A DNA stretch of 64,000 nt from Alteraurantiacibacter aquimixticola (lineage in GTDB: Bacteria; Pseudomonadota; Alphaproteobacteria; Sphingomonadales; Sphingomonadaceae), in the NCBI RefSeq assembly GCF_004965515.1, contig NZ_SSHH01000003.1, positions 214,232 to 278,231 on the forward strand, written 5' to 3'. The position numbers were made by a program, and so were the translations under genes. The notes beneath the pieces are model-generated. The model had not been told where the DNA came from, did not search any database, and saw nothing but the letters and a program-made list of their open reading frames with translations. Position 1 is the stretch's first letter. Every line of letters begins with the position of its first letter. Positions 24,177 through 32,355 of the stretch are shown here, in pieces.

Positions 24177-25826
24177 ATGAGCGAGGCAGCATTCGATTAC
24201 ATCGTCGTGGGCGGCGGCAGCGCGGGCTGCGTGATGGCCGCGCGGCTGAGCGAGGATGGCAAGGACAATGTCTTGCTGCTGGAAGCGGGCGGCAGCGACG
24301 ACCACCCCTTCATCCAGATGCCGCTGGGCTTCCTGCGCGCGATGACCAGGCCGCAGTTCAACTGGAACTACTGGACCGAGGAAGAGCCGCACCTTGACAA
24401 TCGCCGCATGCCGCTGCCGCGCGGGCGGGTGATGGGCGGCTCCGGATCGATCAACGGTATGTTCGCCATGCGCGGCCATCCGGCGGATTACGATCAGTGG
24501 GCGCAAATGGGTGCGCGCGGCTGGTCCTATGCCGACTGCCTGCCCTATTTCCGCAAGCTGGAAGACAGCTGGCGGGGTGAGAGCCCCTATCACGGGAGTG
24601 ACGGTCCGGTGCGCATCCGCCCGATCGATTCGCCCCATGTGTTGCATGACGTGGTGATGCAGACCGCTGCCAATGCGGGCTTTGCCCCTACCGACGACTT
24701 GGGCGGCCCGGTGCCGGAGGGGTTTGCGCAGGGCGAGCAATCGGTCGACGACAAGGGCCGCCGTGTCAGCGCCGCCAGCGCCTATATCAAGCCCGCCCTT
24801 TCGCGCCGGAACCTCGATGTGCGGCAGAATGCGCAGGTCACTCGTGTGATCTTCGAGGGCAAGCGCGCGGTGGGTGTGGAACTGCACACCTCCGATGGCC
24901 CGCAGCAGGTCCGCGCGCGCAAGGAAGTCGTCCTCTCGGGCGGCACCTATAACTCGCCGCATTTGCTGATGCTGTCGGGCATCGGCGCGGCAGAGCATCT
25001 GCGCAGCTTTGGCATCGAGGTGCTGCATGACAGCGCGGGCGTGGGCCGGAACCTGCAGGAGCATCCCACCGCCAGCCTTGAATTCAAGGCCAACAAGCCC
25101 GTCACCTTCCTGCGCCAGCTGCGCTGGGATCGCCTCGCCATCAATGCCGTGCGCTGGGCGCTGACGGGCAAGGGAACGATGGCGAGCCAGCTCAACAGCT
25201 GCAACGTGGTGGTGCGCACTGCCGACCATCTCGAGCGGCCCGACATGCAGATCATGGTCAACCCGATCCGCTTCGACGCGCAGACCTGGTTCCCGCTGAT
25301 CAAGCCCGAACAGGAGCATGTCTTCTGGGCGGGCGTGGTGCAGCTGCATCCCGAAAGCCGCGGCCGGGTGGAGCTGAAGAGCGACGATCCGCTGCAAGAA
25401 GCGGCAGTCACGCTCAACCTGATGAGCGAGGAGGCGGACCTCGAACAGATGCGCCGGGCGATCCGCACCGCGCGGCGCATCTATCGCAGCGACCCGCTGG
25501 GCCAGCTGGTGGGCGATGAGCGCGCGCCGACCGCCGGGGCGGAAAGCGACGCGGAGCTCGACGCCCTGATACGTGCCACCTGCTACACCGCGCAGCATCC
25601 CACCAGCACATGCGCCATGGGCATGGGCGAACGCAGCGTGGTTGATGAGGAATGCCGCGTGATCGGCGTGGAGGGCCTGCGCGTGGTCGATGCCAGCGTG
25701 ATGCCCACCGTGCCGGGCGGCAACACTAACCTTCCCACGATCATGGTCGCGGAAAAGGCCGCCGATGCGATGCGCGGCCGCAAGCTGCCCGCTGACGAGA
25801 TCCCGGCGCGGATGGCCGCGGCATGA
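24177..25826 (+). CDS. GMC-family FAD-dependent alcohol oxidoreductase
   Basis: 549 residues. FAD motif VVGGGSAGCVMAARLSED at the N-terminus, GMC signature 1 in PLPRGRVMGGSGSINGM, signature 2 in GGTYNSPHLLMLSGIG, catalytic His in AQHPTSTCAMG and the final GGNTNLPTIMVAEKAAD. Overall like choline-dehydrogenase-type GMC enzymes, which oxidise primary alcohols to aldehydes. In Sphingobium SYK-6, GMC enzymes start the oxidation of the phenylcoumaran dehydrodiconiferyl alcohol; that precedent fits the context but does not prove the substrate. First gene of a plus-strand operon; overlaps the next gene by 4 bp. Confidence 0.9.
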   Translation: MSEAAFDYIVVGGGSAGCVMAARLSEDGKDNVLLLEAGGSDDHPFIQMPLGFLRAMTRPQFNWNYWTEEEPHLDNRRMPLPRGRVMGGSGSINGMFAMRGHPADYDQWAQMGARGWSYADCLPYFRKLEDSWRGESPYHGSDGPVRIRPIDSPHVLHDVVMQTAANAGFAPTDDLGGPVPEGFAQGEQSVDDKGRRVSAASAYIKPALSRRNLDVRQNAQVTRVIFEGKRAVGVELHTSDGPQQVRARKEVVLSGGTYNSPHLLMLSGIGAAEHLRSFGIEVLHDSAGVGRNLQEHPTASLEFKANKPVTFLRQLRWDRLAINAVRWALTGKGTMASQLNSCNVVVRTADHLERPDMQIMVNPIRFDAQTWFPLIKPEQEHVFWAGVVQLHPESRGRVELKSDDPLQEAAVTLNLMSEEADLEQMRRAIRTARRIYRSDPLGQLVGDERAPTAGAESDAELDALIRATCYTAQHPTSTCAMGMGERSVVDEECRVIGVEGLRVVDASVMPTVPGGNTNLPTIMVAEKAADAMRGRKLPADEIPARMAAA

Positions 25827-26212
25827 GCCGCACCGAACAGGAGCAGGCCAATCTCGACCTCGTGCTCGGCATGTTCGAGCATGTGCTGAACCCGATGGAT
25901 TCCGGTGCGGTCGATCGCTTCGTCTCGCCCGATTATATCCAGCACAGCCAGCTCGCCCCGCCGGGTCGCGATGCGCTGAAGGCATTTCTCGACATGATCA
26001 AGGCGGAAACGCCTGAGGCCGTTCACGATGTGAAGCGCGCCTTCGTCGATGGCGACCATGTGACCGTACATTACCATGTGCGCCGTCATGAAGGCGATCT
26101 CGGCTGGGCGGTGATCGATATCTTCCGCGTGCAGGACGGGCTGATCGCCGAGCATTGGGACGTAATGCAGGATGTGGTCGAAGGCGGGCCGAACCCCAAT
26201 TCGGTGTTTTAG
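25823..26212 (+). CDS. NTF2/SnoaL-like protein
   Basis: 129 residues. SnoaL-type cone fold: LDLVLGMFEHVLNPMDSGAV, then FVSPDYIQHSQLAPPGRDAL, VKRAFVDGDHVTVHYHV and a final DIFRVQDGLIAEHWDVMQDV. Closely resembles the predicted SnoaL-like aldol-condensation-catalysing group. The start overlaps the GMC stop (ATGA), so they are translationally coupled. Enzyme or binding role in the pathway unknown. Confidence 0.8.
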   Translation: MSRTEQEQANLDLVLGMFEHVLNPMDSGAVDRFVSPDYIQHSQLAPPGRDALKAFLDMIKAETPEAVHDVKRAFVDGDHVTVHYHVRRHEGDLGWAVIDIFRVQDGLIAEHWDVMQDVVEGGPNPNSVF

Positions 26213-26221
26213 ATGGAGGTT

Positions 26222-26307
26222 CGTCATTGCGAGGAGCCGAAGGCGACGCGGCAATCCATTGCGTATCGCGTGACGCCCTGGATTGCTTCACTTCGTTCGC
26301 AATGACG
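26222..26307. repeat. complete CATTGCGAGG-type palindromic repeat
   Basis: Arms CGTCATTGCGAGGAG...GCAATCCA and TGGATTGC...TTCGCAATGACG separated by a short centre. It fills the space between the SnoaL-like gene and the SDR gene and abuts the Shine-Dalgarno of the latter. Related copies are at 55040-55126 and (half) 845-880. Confidence 0.85.
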
Positions 26308-26321
26308 GGAAAGGATACGGA

Positions 26322-27074
26322 ATGAACAGGTTCGCCAACAAGATCGTCCTGGTACTCGGCGGCAATTCAGGCATGGGCCTCGCTGCTGCGCAGGCCTTTG
26401 CGGCCGAAGGGGCGAAGGTCCACCTGACCGGCCGCAACCAGGAAACGATCGACGAGGCGGTCGCCTCCATTCCCGGCGCGACCGGCTACCAGTCCGACAT
26501 CGCCGATATCGCTTCCACCGAGGAGGTGGTGGCGAAGGTCGAACAGGCCGATGGCCGGATCGACGTGCTCTATATCAATGCCGGCGTCGGCGGCTTCGCG
26601 CCGCTGGAAGGCATTACCGAGGATGACTGGGACTTCGTCCACGGCATCAACCTGAAAGGCTGCGTCTTCGCGCTGCAAAAGGCGGTGCGGATCATGGGCG
26701 AGGGCGGCTCCATCGTCGTCACCGGCTCGATCGGCGCGCATGGGCCGCTGGAAGGCAATGGCACCTACGCCGCGGCCAAGGCGGGCCTTGCCATGGCGAT
26801 GAAGGTCTTCGCCAGGGAGCTGCTGCCCCGGAAGATCCGTCTTAACATGGTCAGCCCCGGCCCGATCGACACGCCGCTGCTCCACCGCAATCCCGGCATG
26901 GGACCGGACGACGTCGCGCGGCTGAAGGAAATGATGATCCAGAACATCCCCATGCACCGCATGGGCGAGAGTGAGGAAGTGGCGCGTGCCGTGCTCTTCC
27001 TCGCCAGCGACGAAGCGAGCTTCATCACCGGGGAAGACATCCTCGTGGATGGTGGCCTGATCAACTTGAGTTGA
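26322..27074 (+). CDS. short-chain dehydrogenase/reductase
   Basis: 250 residues from ATG 26322. Classical SDR: GGNSGMGLAAAQAF cofactor loop, LYINAGVGGFAPL (NAG), catalytic Ser in VTGSIGAHG and YAAAKAG (Tyr/Lys), and a C-terminal DEASFITGEDILVDGG. NAD(P)-dependent oxidation of an alcohol or reduction of a ketone; the preference is not clear. Follows the palindromic repeat and precedes the DUF3237 gene by 7 bp in the same direction. Confidence 0.9.
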   Translation: MNRFANKIVLVLGGNSGMGLAAAQAFAAEGAKVHLTGRNQETIDEAVASIPGATGYQSDIADIASTEEVVAKVEQADGRIDVLYINAGVGGFAPLEGITEDDWDFVHGINLKGCVFALQKAVRIMGEGGSIVVTGSIGAHGPLEGNGTYAAAKAGLAMAMKVFARELLPRKIRLNMVSPGPIDTPLLHRNPGMGPDDVARLKEMMIQNIPMHRMGESEEVARAVLFLASDEASFITGEDILVDGGLINLS

Positions 27075-27081
27075 GCCGACA

Positions 27082-27612
27082 ATGACCGAATTCTCCGACA
27101 CCACGCCTTTCCAGCCGCCCTATTCCGCGCTCGACAATCCGCGCATGGAATTCGTGATGGAAGTGCGGCTGCAATTCCCCGAAGTCTATTCCATGGCCCC
27201 CGTTCCGCGCGGCGGCATGCGCAGCGCAGTGCTGGTGAAAGGCGGGACCTTCGAAGGCCCGCACCTGAAGGGCCGCGCCATTCCCGGATCGGGAGGCGAC
27301 TATGCCTATTTCCGCCCCGACGACGTCGCCTGTTTCGATGCGCGCTATTTGCTCGAGGAGGAGGATGGCACGGTGATCCTGCTGGAGAACAAGGGCCACC
27401 TCTGGGGCCGCAAGCCTGACACGATGCAGCGCCTGCGCGACTGGGCCTTCGCCAATGGCGATCCCGTCGCGCATGAGGAATATTACCTGCGCTCCAGCAC
27501 CACCTTCGAATGCCCGGTGGGAAAGCATGACTGGCTGACCAAGCATGTCTTCATCGGCGTTGGCGAGAGGAAGAGCGACGGCAACCGCCTGCGCTACTAC
27601 GCGCTGACCTGA
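27082..27612 (+). CDS. DUF3237-family protein
   Basis: 176 residues with the DUF3237 layout: FVMEVRLQFPEVYSM, then GGMRSAVLVKGGTFEGPHLK, GRAIPGSGGDYAYFRPDD, ARYLLEEEDGTVILLENKGHLWG, and STTFECPVGKHDWLTKHVFIGVGER. The family has a beta-barrel fold and mostly no known function. I recall that the DCA-carboxylate decarboxylases of the Sphingobium SYK-6 phenylcoumaran route belong here; this should be verified. Placed directly after the SDR and in the same operon as the GMC oxidoreductase, so a decarboxylase role is a testable idea. Confidence 0.8.
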   Translation: MTEFSDTTPFQPPYSALDNPRMEFVMEVRLQFPEVYSMAPVPRGGMRSAVLVKGGTFEGPHLKGRAIPGSGGDYAYFRPDDVACFDARYLLEEEDGTVILLENKGHLWGRKPDTMQRLRDWAFANGDPVAHEEYYLRSSTTFECPVGKHDWLTKHVFIGVGERKSDGNRLRYYALT

Positions 27613-27649
27613 CCTGTGTGCTAGGATCCACGGCCGGGAGGAACTGGCC

Positions 27650-28270
27650 ATGGCGGACAAGGTCGATCTCAAGCGCGAACTGAAGAGCTATTTCACCGGT
27701 TCGAAGAAGGACTGGGAGGAGATCACTCTTCCGGCCTTCGCCTACCTGATGGTGGATGGAAAGGGCGCGCCCGGCGGACCGGAATATGTGGCCGCGCTGG
27801 AAGTGCTCTATCCCGCAGCTTACGGCACCAAGTTCCATAGCAAGCTGGAGCTGGGGCGCGATTACGGCGTGCCGCCGCTAGAGGGCCTGTGGTGGGCCGA
27901 CGACTTCAGCGCCTATACCCACCCCGATCGGCGCGAGGAGTGGCGCTGGACTCTGATGCTGATGCTACCTGCCTGGATCACGCAGGCTCATGTCGATGCG
28001 GCACAGGCCGCACAGGCGAAGAAGAAGCCCGATCTCGACTTTGGCAAGGTGCGCATGGAGGCGCTGGAGGAAGGGCTATGCATGCAGCACCTCCACCTCG
28101 GCCCATTCTCGGAAGAAGGACCGAAGCTGGACGCGCTGCACAACCGGATCATGCCCGAACACGGGCTGACCTTTAACGGCCATCACCACGAGATATACCT
28201 TTCCGACCCGCGCCGCAGCGCGCCGGAGAAGCTGAAGACGGTGCTCAGGCAGCCGGTGAAGCCGGTGTGA
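27650..28270 (+). CDS. GyrI-like small-molecule-binding protein
   Basis: 206 residues from ATG 27650 (GGGAGGAACTGGCC upstream). Family blocks: LKSYFTGSKKDWEEITLP, FAYLMVDGKGAPGGPEYVAA, EGLWWADDFSAY, WRWTLMLMLPAWIT and CMQHLHLGPFSEEG, with GHHHEIYLSDPRRSAPEKLK at the end. Stand-alone GyrI-like proteins bind or hydrolyse small toxic molecules in a few studied cases. Same strand as DUF3237 with a 37-bp gap; likely the last gene of the operon. Confidence 0.8.
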   Translation: MADKVDLKRELKSYFTGSKKDWEEITLPAFAYLMVDGKGAPGGPEYVAALEVLYPAAYGTKFHSKLELGRDYGVPPLEGLWWADDFSAYTHPDRREEWRWTLMLMLPAWITQAHVDAAQAAQAKKKPDLDFGKVRMEALEEGLCMQHLHLGPFSEEGPKLDALHNRIMPEHGLTFNGHHHEIYLSDPRRSAPEKLKTVLRQPVKPV

Positions 28271-28273
28271 CCC

Positions 28274-28846
28274 TCACTCCATATCGTCGAAGCTGAAATC
28301 GAGGCGCGGGGTCCAGTCCTCATACTGGTTTTCCGGCAGCCCGCTTTCGGCGATCACTACGCGGTGCTGGAATTTCCACTGGCCATCGACCTTGACCAGC
28401 TTGTCATATTCGCGGCCCTGTTCGACGAAGACGGGCGGCGCGGAAATGTCGGCGTTGCGGATGCCGGTCCAGATGAAGCTGGCGGTGGCGGCGTCGCCAT
28501 CGACCTCGATCACCGGGTTGGACAGGATCATGTGGAACTGCCCGCCGCCATTGCTGGCACTGGTCGCATCCTCGCCGATCCCTGCATAGATTTCCTCGAT
28601 CTCCGCGCGGCCATTGGCGACGATGCCGTTGACGTCGAAGATCGCGTCCTCGGTGAAATATTCGTCGAAGGCGCTCGCATCGCCGCCGCCGAGATGCGCG
28701 TAATATTCGGTGACCATGTCCTCGATCGCGACGCGGTCCATGACCTCCTGCATGGCCGGATCGACTTCGTTCGAGACTTCGACGCTGCCGCATGCGGCAA
28801 GCGTTACCGCGGCGAGTGCGGCGGCGGAAATGGTGATGGCTTTCAT
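28274..28846 (-). CDS. SnoaL-like domain lipoprotein
   Basis: 190 residues from ATG 28846 (GAGGGAGAAACAGCC upstream). Lipoprotein signal ISAAALAAVTLAAC. Mature SnoaL_4-type domain: DRVAIEDMVTEYYAHLGGGD, FDEYFTEDAIFDVNG, MILSNPVIEVDGDAATASF, then YDKLVKVDGQWKFQHRVVIAESG. Typical of ring-modifying or scaffold NTF2-like proteins, but lipid-anchored. Convergent with the GyrI-like gene, which ends 3 bp away. Function unknown. Confidence 0.8.
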   Translation of the reverse strand: MKAITISAAALAAVTLAACGSVEVSNEVDPAMQEVMDRVAIEDMVTEYYAHLGGGDASAFDEYFTEDAIFDVNGIVANGRAEIEEIYAGIGEDATSASNGGGQFHMILSNPVIEVDGDAATASFIWTGIRNADISAPPVFVEQGREYDKLVKVDGQWKFQHRVVIAESGLPENQYEDWTPRLDFSFDDME

Positions 28847-29108
28847 GGCTGTTTCTCCCTCTCTCACCCGCGATCATGCCAGCGCCGCGCAGAATCGCAA
28901 GTTTGCGCGTGATCGTGGTGTTCGGGATAGAGGGGAAGGATGGAAAGCATTGAGAAACAGATGTTTACTGCACCAAAGAAGCGCAGCACAAGTTATCCAC
29001 TTCCGCCGCTATTTACCGGGGGGGACGGTTGAATTACCCTGCGCGCCTGTCGCCGGACCGATCCGGCGCGGGGAGAGAACGATAATCAATCGTCTGGAGG
29101 GGAATTTC

Positions 29109-29624
29109 ATGTCTGCATATCTTGCGCTTGCCGTGTCCGTCGGCCTGCTGGCCGTGGTCGATACCTGGCTGTTCGGTGTTCCGTTGGCGGGCTTTCTGCC
29201 GGGCTTGGTGTGGGTTAGCTTCATCGCTTGGGGGTGCCATTTCCATTCGGGTGCTGGCATGAAGGGTATGACCACGGCCATTGCCGGCATGACCTTTGGC
29301 GCAGCGGTCGGCGTGGCGGCTATAGTGGCGCTGATGGGCCCGCTGGCGGGTCTGGGCGACTTCGCAGGGCCGGTGGCCGTGGGTCTTGGCGCCTTCGTAA
29401 TCTGCCTGGCCAGCAAGATTCCGCTGCTGGCGACGATCCCGGCCAGCGTCTATGGCTTTGCGGCTGTGGCGGGTGCCACGTTCTTGATGGCGGGCGAAGA
29501 GGGGATGGACCCGGTCGGCGCGTTCGTGCCCACCGTGGTTTCGGTCATCATCGGCGCGCTCTTCGGTATCGTATCGGAGAAGCTGGCTGGTGCGTTGACG
29601 AAGGAAGCCGCCGCGGGCGACTGA
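29109..29624 (+). CDS. DUF1097 family membrane protein
   Basis: 171 residues with five to six hydrophobic segments (LALAVSVGLLAVVDTWLFG; GFLPGLVWVSFIAWGC; TAIAGMTFGAAVGVAAIVAL; GPVAVGLGAFVICLAS; VYGFAAVAGATFLMAG; FVPTVVSVIIGALFGIVSE). Matches the DUF1097 inner-membrane family, function unknown. Its leader (28847-29108, no other gene seen) holds a hairpin CGCCGGA-CCGA-TCCGGCG and an inverted repeat ACGAT-AATCA-ATCGT. The CTGGAGGGG Shine-Dalgarno supports the ATG at 29109. A perfect terminator follows. Confidence 0.8.
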   Translation: MSAYLALAVSVGLLAVVDTWLFGVPLAGFLPGLVWVSFIAWGCHFHSGAGMKGMTTAIAGMTFGAAVGVAAIVALMGPLAGLGDFAGPVAVGLGAFVICLASKIPLLATIPASVYGFAAVAGATFLMAGEEGMDPVGAFVPTVVSVIIGALFGIVSEKLAGALTKEAAAGD

Positions 29625-29648
29625 GCCACGCGATGGTGATGAAAAAGA

Positions 29649-29684
29649 AGGGGGCGGGAGGATCGATCCTCCCGCCCCTTTTTC
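29649..29684 (+). terminator. intrinsic terminator, perfect 12-bp stem
   Basis: GGGGCGGGAGGA-TCGA-TCCTCCCGCCCC between an A/G run and TTTTT. It lies between the DUF1097 gene and the convergent DUF8021-like gene. Confidence 0.92.
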
Positions 29685-29708
29685 GTTCGCGATGCGCGTC
29701 GGTCGCGA

Positions 29709-30680
29709 TCAGTCTTCGAAACTGTGCGCCGACTGGTAGGGCATCACCACGCCCAGCGCCTCGATTTCATGGATCGCGCCGCCCCAGACCTTGTAGATGT
29801 GGATCGCGGGCATATCGAAAGCGTCGAAGCGGCTCATGTCGCGTTCGGTCGAGAAGGGCACATTGATCAGCGGTGTCGTTTCTTCCGCCATGTCGTGGTG
29901 GAAATGGCTCATCCCCCAGACCAGCCCCGTTTCGGTATCGGCGATTTCGACCCGGCGGTTCTCGATCGTGTCGATATATTCCCACATATTCGTGTCCATC
30001 TGCGCCGCGCAGCCCAGCCCGCCGAGATAGGAGAACGCGCTCTCCTCATCGCCCGGCCGGGTGAAACTGTTGCGCGCGGTCTGGAAGCCGTTCTCATGCC
30101 GCACGCAATCGTCGGCCATGTTCGAATAGTTCGAATTGTTGCGGTCCAGCGCATCGTAATAGCTCTCACCCAGCCAGATCAGGCGGCCGCGTGAATCCGC
30201 CCATGCTTCGGGGACTTTGCGCTGCAGGCCCTTACGCGCCTTCTGCAAATTCTCCAGCTGCCCTTCGGAAAGGTCGCGGGCGATCAGGTGTTCAGCCTCC
30301 TCGATCACGCCTGCTTCATTGAGCTGCAGGCGGAAGCCGACCAGCACCGGCGCATCGCCTTCCACCATCATGCGCAGCACTCCCACTTGTCGGCTGACCG
30401 GATCGGGCACGGTGACGAGGTAATGGTCATCGCCATCGCCGGTGATCGTATCGAACGCGCCGTCGCCCGCCGTGATCGGCTCCAGCGCTTCCATCACCAC
30501 TGCACCCGCCGCCCATTGCACCGCGCCCGGCTCGTCAGCGATCAGCGCCTGCGCGTAAGCCTCACCCAGCGCGATCAGGCAGTCGCGGTCGCAAACGGGC
30601 GCTGCGTGGTTGTTCGCCAGCGCCGGTGTGGCCAGCGCGATGGTCGCCGTGGCTGCGAGCAGCCCAGTCCATTTCCGCAT
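29709..30680 (-). CDS. exported DUF8021-like protein, paralogue 3
   Basis: 323 residues from ATG 30680 (GAGGAATTG upstream). Signal peptide ending ATPALANN. Mature part begins APVCDRDCLIALGEAYAQALI; second half has WLGESYYDALDRNNS and DCVRHENGFQTA; C-terminus has IDTIENRRVEIAD, MSHFHHDMAEET and AIHIYKVWGGAIHEIEALG. Closest to paralogue 1 (22036-23046) in these blocks. Downstream of doxX on the same strand with a 41-bp gap. Confidence 0.7.
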   Translation of the reverse strand: MRKWTGLLAATATIALATPALANNHAAPVCDRDCLIALGEAYAQALIADEPGAVQWAAGAVVMEALEPITAGDGAFDTITGDGDDHYLVTVPDPVSRQVGVLRMMVEGDAPVLVGFRLQLNEAGVIEEAEHLIARDLSEGQLENLQKARKGLQRKVPEAWADSRGRLIWLGESYYDALDRNNSNYSNMADDCVRHENGFQTARNSFTRPGDEESAFSYLGGLGCAAQMDTNMWEYIDTIENRRVEIADTETGLVWGMSHFHHDMAEETTPLINVPFSTERDMSRFDAFDMPAIHIYKVWGGAIHEIEALGVVMPYQSAHSFED

Positions 30681-30721
30681 CAATTCCTCTCCCCCATTGA
30701 ATGCAAATGCGTGTGAAAGCG

Positions 30722-31204
30722 TCAGTCCTGAATGCCCGGCTCCGTCGAGAAATCGGGCTTGCCTCGCCAGCTGAACAGCCGCCAGTAATAGCGGCGCCAG
30801 GGCCAGATGAGCACGGCGTTGAAGAAGATCGTTAGCGCGCCGAACGTGTATTCCACCGTCCCTTCGTCGAGCACGAAGTTCCAGTAGAGGATCACGAAGT
30901 TGATCGGCACGATCGCGATGACGGCAAAAGGCATCATGCGGTTGGCGAGGATCAGCAGGCCGAGCACGATCTCCGCCACTTTCACCCAGGTCATCAGGCC
31001 GCTGTCGATCATCGCGATGCTGAAATCGCGCGCCGCCTGTTCCTGCCCCAGCGGCTGCCACGCCGGGTCGATGAAGGGCATGACGCCCGAATAGACCCAC
31101 CAGCCGCCGAAGATGATGCGGCTGAGGTGGTAAATCCATTTGATGGTTGGGCCCGGCAGAGCTTCGGGAAGCTCCTCGCCCGTTTGCTGTGCTGTCGAAC
31201 TCAC
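30722..31204 (-). CDS. DoxX-family membrane protein
   Basis: 160 residues, about four hydrophobic helices (IIFGGWWVYSGVMPFIDPA; WVKVAEIVLGLLILANR; PFAVIAIVPINFVILYWN; YTFGALTIFFNAVLIWP). Resembles DoxX/DoxD-type quinone-interacting small membrane proteins. The start is GTG 31204, overlapping the stop of the upstream gene (GTGA), so translation is coupled. It may pass electrons from a periplasmic reaction to quinones; this is a guess from context. Confidence 0.7.
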   Translation of the reverse strand: MSSTAQQTGEELPEALPGPTIKWIYHLSRIIFGGWWVYSGVMPFIDPAWQPLGQEQAARDFSIAMIDSGLMTWVKVAEIVLGLLILANRMMPFAVIAIVPINFVILYWNFVLDEGTVEYTFGALTIFFNAVLIWPWRRYYWRLFSWRGKPDFSTEPGIQD

Positions 31205-32244
31205 CGGACGGGGACACCCGATTCAGGTTCTTCACCACGGGCGCGCCAGGTCGCCGCGCGCTCCTCCGCAAACCGCGCGGAGGTGGACATGATGTAGCCG
31301 CGCACCTGCACGTTCCCTTCGTGGCAGGCATATTCATACATGCCGTAATCGTCATTGCGGACCCACGGGAAGTCGAGTTTGTACGGGCCCGTCAGCACGA
31401 CCGGATCCTCGACCCATGCTTCGTAATGAATCTGGTCCTGGTTCTTCATGGTCAGGTGCTCGACAACGCGCATCTGCTCGCTGTTCCCGCCGGACATCAT
31501 CGGCCGGAAATTGGTCGTCTCGATCACCAGCGTATCGCCTTCCCAATGGCCGATGGAATAGCCGAGGTCGAACTGCACATCGGCAGGTGGCGGATCGCGC
31601 CCGTCGAGATAGACCATGCGCGTCTCGTGGATCATCTCCACGGTGATCGCCACCAGGCCGGGCGACTGGAAGATCTCGATCCCCATATTATAGGCGCCGG
31701 GCAGCATGGAGCCCGGCATTCCTCGGGTCAGGCAGCGGTCGAAAACGCCGAAATCGTCCATCGTGTCAAAGACATAGGTGTTCCAGCTGGTCTTCTCATT
31801 GGCAGCGCGCCGCTCGCCTTCCGCGGTGCGCGGCGGCATCTGGCCATTGGCCGGTTCCATGGTGAGCGAGGTCTGGCGCAGCGGATGGCCGCGTTCGTTC
31901 CAATGGCCCATGGCCATCATGTTCGCTTCGTCTTCCTCGTCGTAGCGCTCGATCATGCTCTCGGCGGTCCGGAACGCAGCTTGATATTCCTCATCGGTCA
32001 GGAAGCGGCGGTCGCCGAGTTGCGGCGGGCGCGTACGCGGCGTTCCGGCGAGGTAATCGATCGGCCATTTTCCGCGCAGGTCCGGGTCGTCCCAGTCGGT
32101 ACGCGGAACTTCCCACCCGGCAGGCGGCGCGTCGAAGCGCGCCTCCATCATGGCGTCCTCTTCCTCCTGGGTGAATTGCGCAGCGGCGGGCATCGCCGCA
32201 CCAAGCGACAAAACCAGCGCGGCGGCGAAAACATGAGTCTTCAT
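31201..32244 (-). CDS. exported protein of a widespread uncharacterised family
   Basis: 347 residues from ATG 32244. Signal peptide MKTHVFAAALVLSLGAAMPA ending AAAQ. The mature protein contains VYLDGRDPPP, GYSIGHWEGDTLVIETTNFR and VEHLTMKNQDQIHYEAWVED, blocks I know from an unnamed family abundant in Acidobacteria and sphingomonads and often found in catabolic clusters. No catalytic motif identified. It is the first gene of the exported-protein/doxX/DUF8021 operon and a likely periplasmic protein. Confidence 0.6.
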   Translation of the reverse strand: MKTHVFAAALVLSLGAAMPAAAQFTQEEEDAMMEARFDAPPAGWEVPRTDWDDPDLRGKWPIDYLAGTPRTRPPQLGDRRFLTDEEYQAAFRTAESMIERYDEEDEANMMAMGHWNERGHPLRQTSLTMEPANGQMPPRTAEGERRAANEKTSWNTYVFDTMDDFGVFDRCLTRGMPGSMLPGAYNMGIEIFQSPGLVAITVEMIHETRMVYLDGRDPPPADVQFDLGYSIGHWEGDTLVIETTNFRPMMSGGNSEQMRVVEHLTMKNQDQIHYEAWVEDPVVLTGPYKLDFPWVRNDDYGMYEYACHEGNVQVRGYIMSTSARFAEERAATWRARGEEPESGVPVR

Positions 32245-32355
32245 CGCATCTCTCCTCCGCCGGAGAGTATGCCCCCCTTGCGCGATGACACAAGGGGGGA
32301 GGTGGCGGTTTAATTCGATGTTCATTTGCGGGTCGGGGCGCGCAGCCTCCGCCCT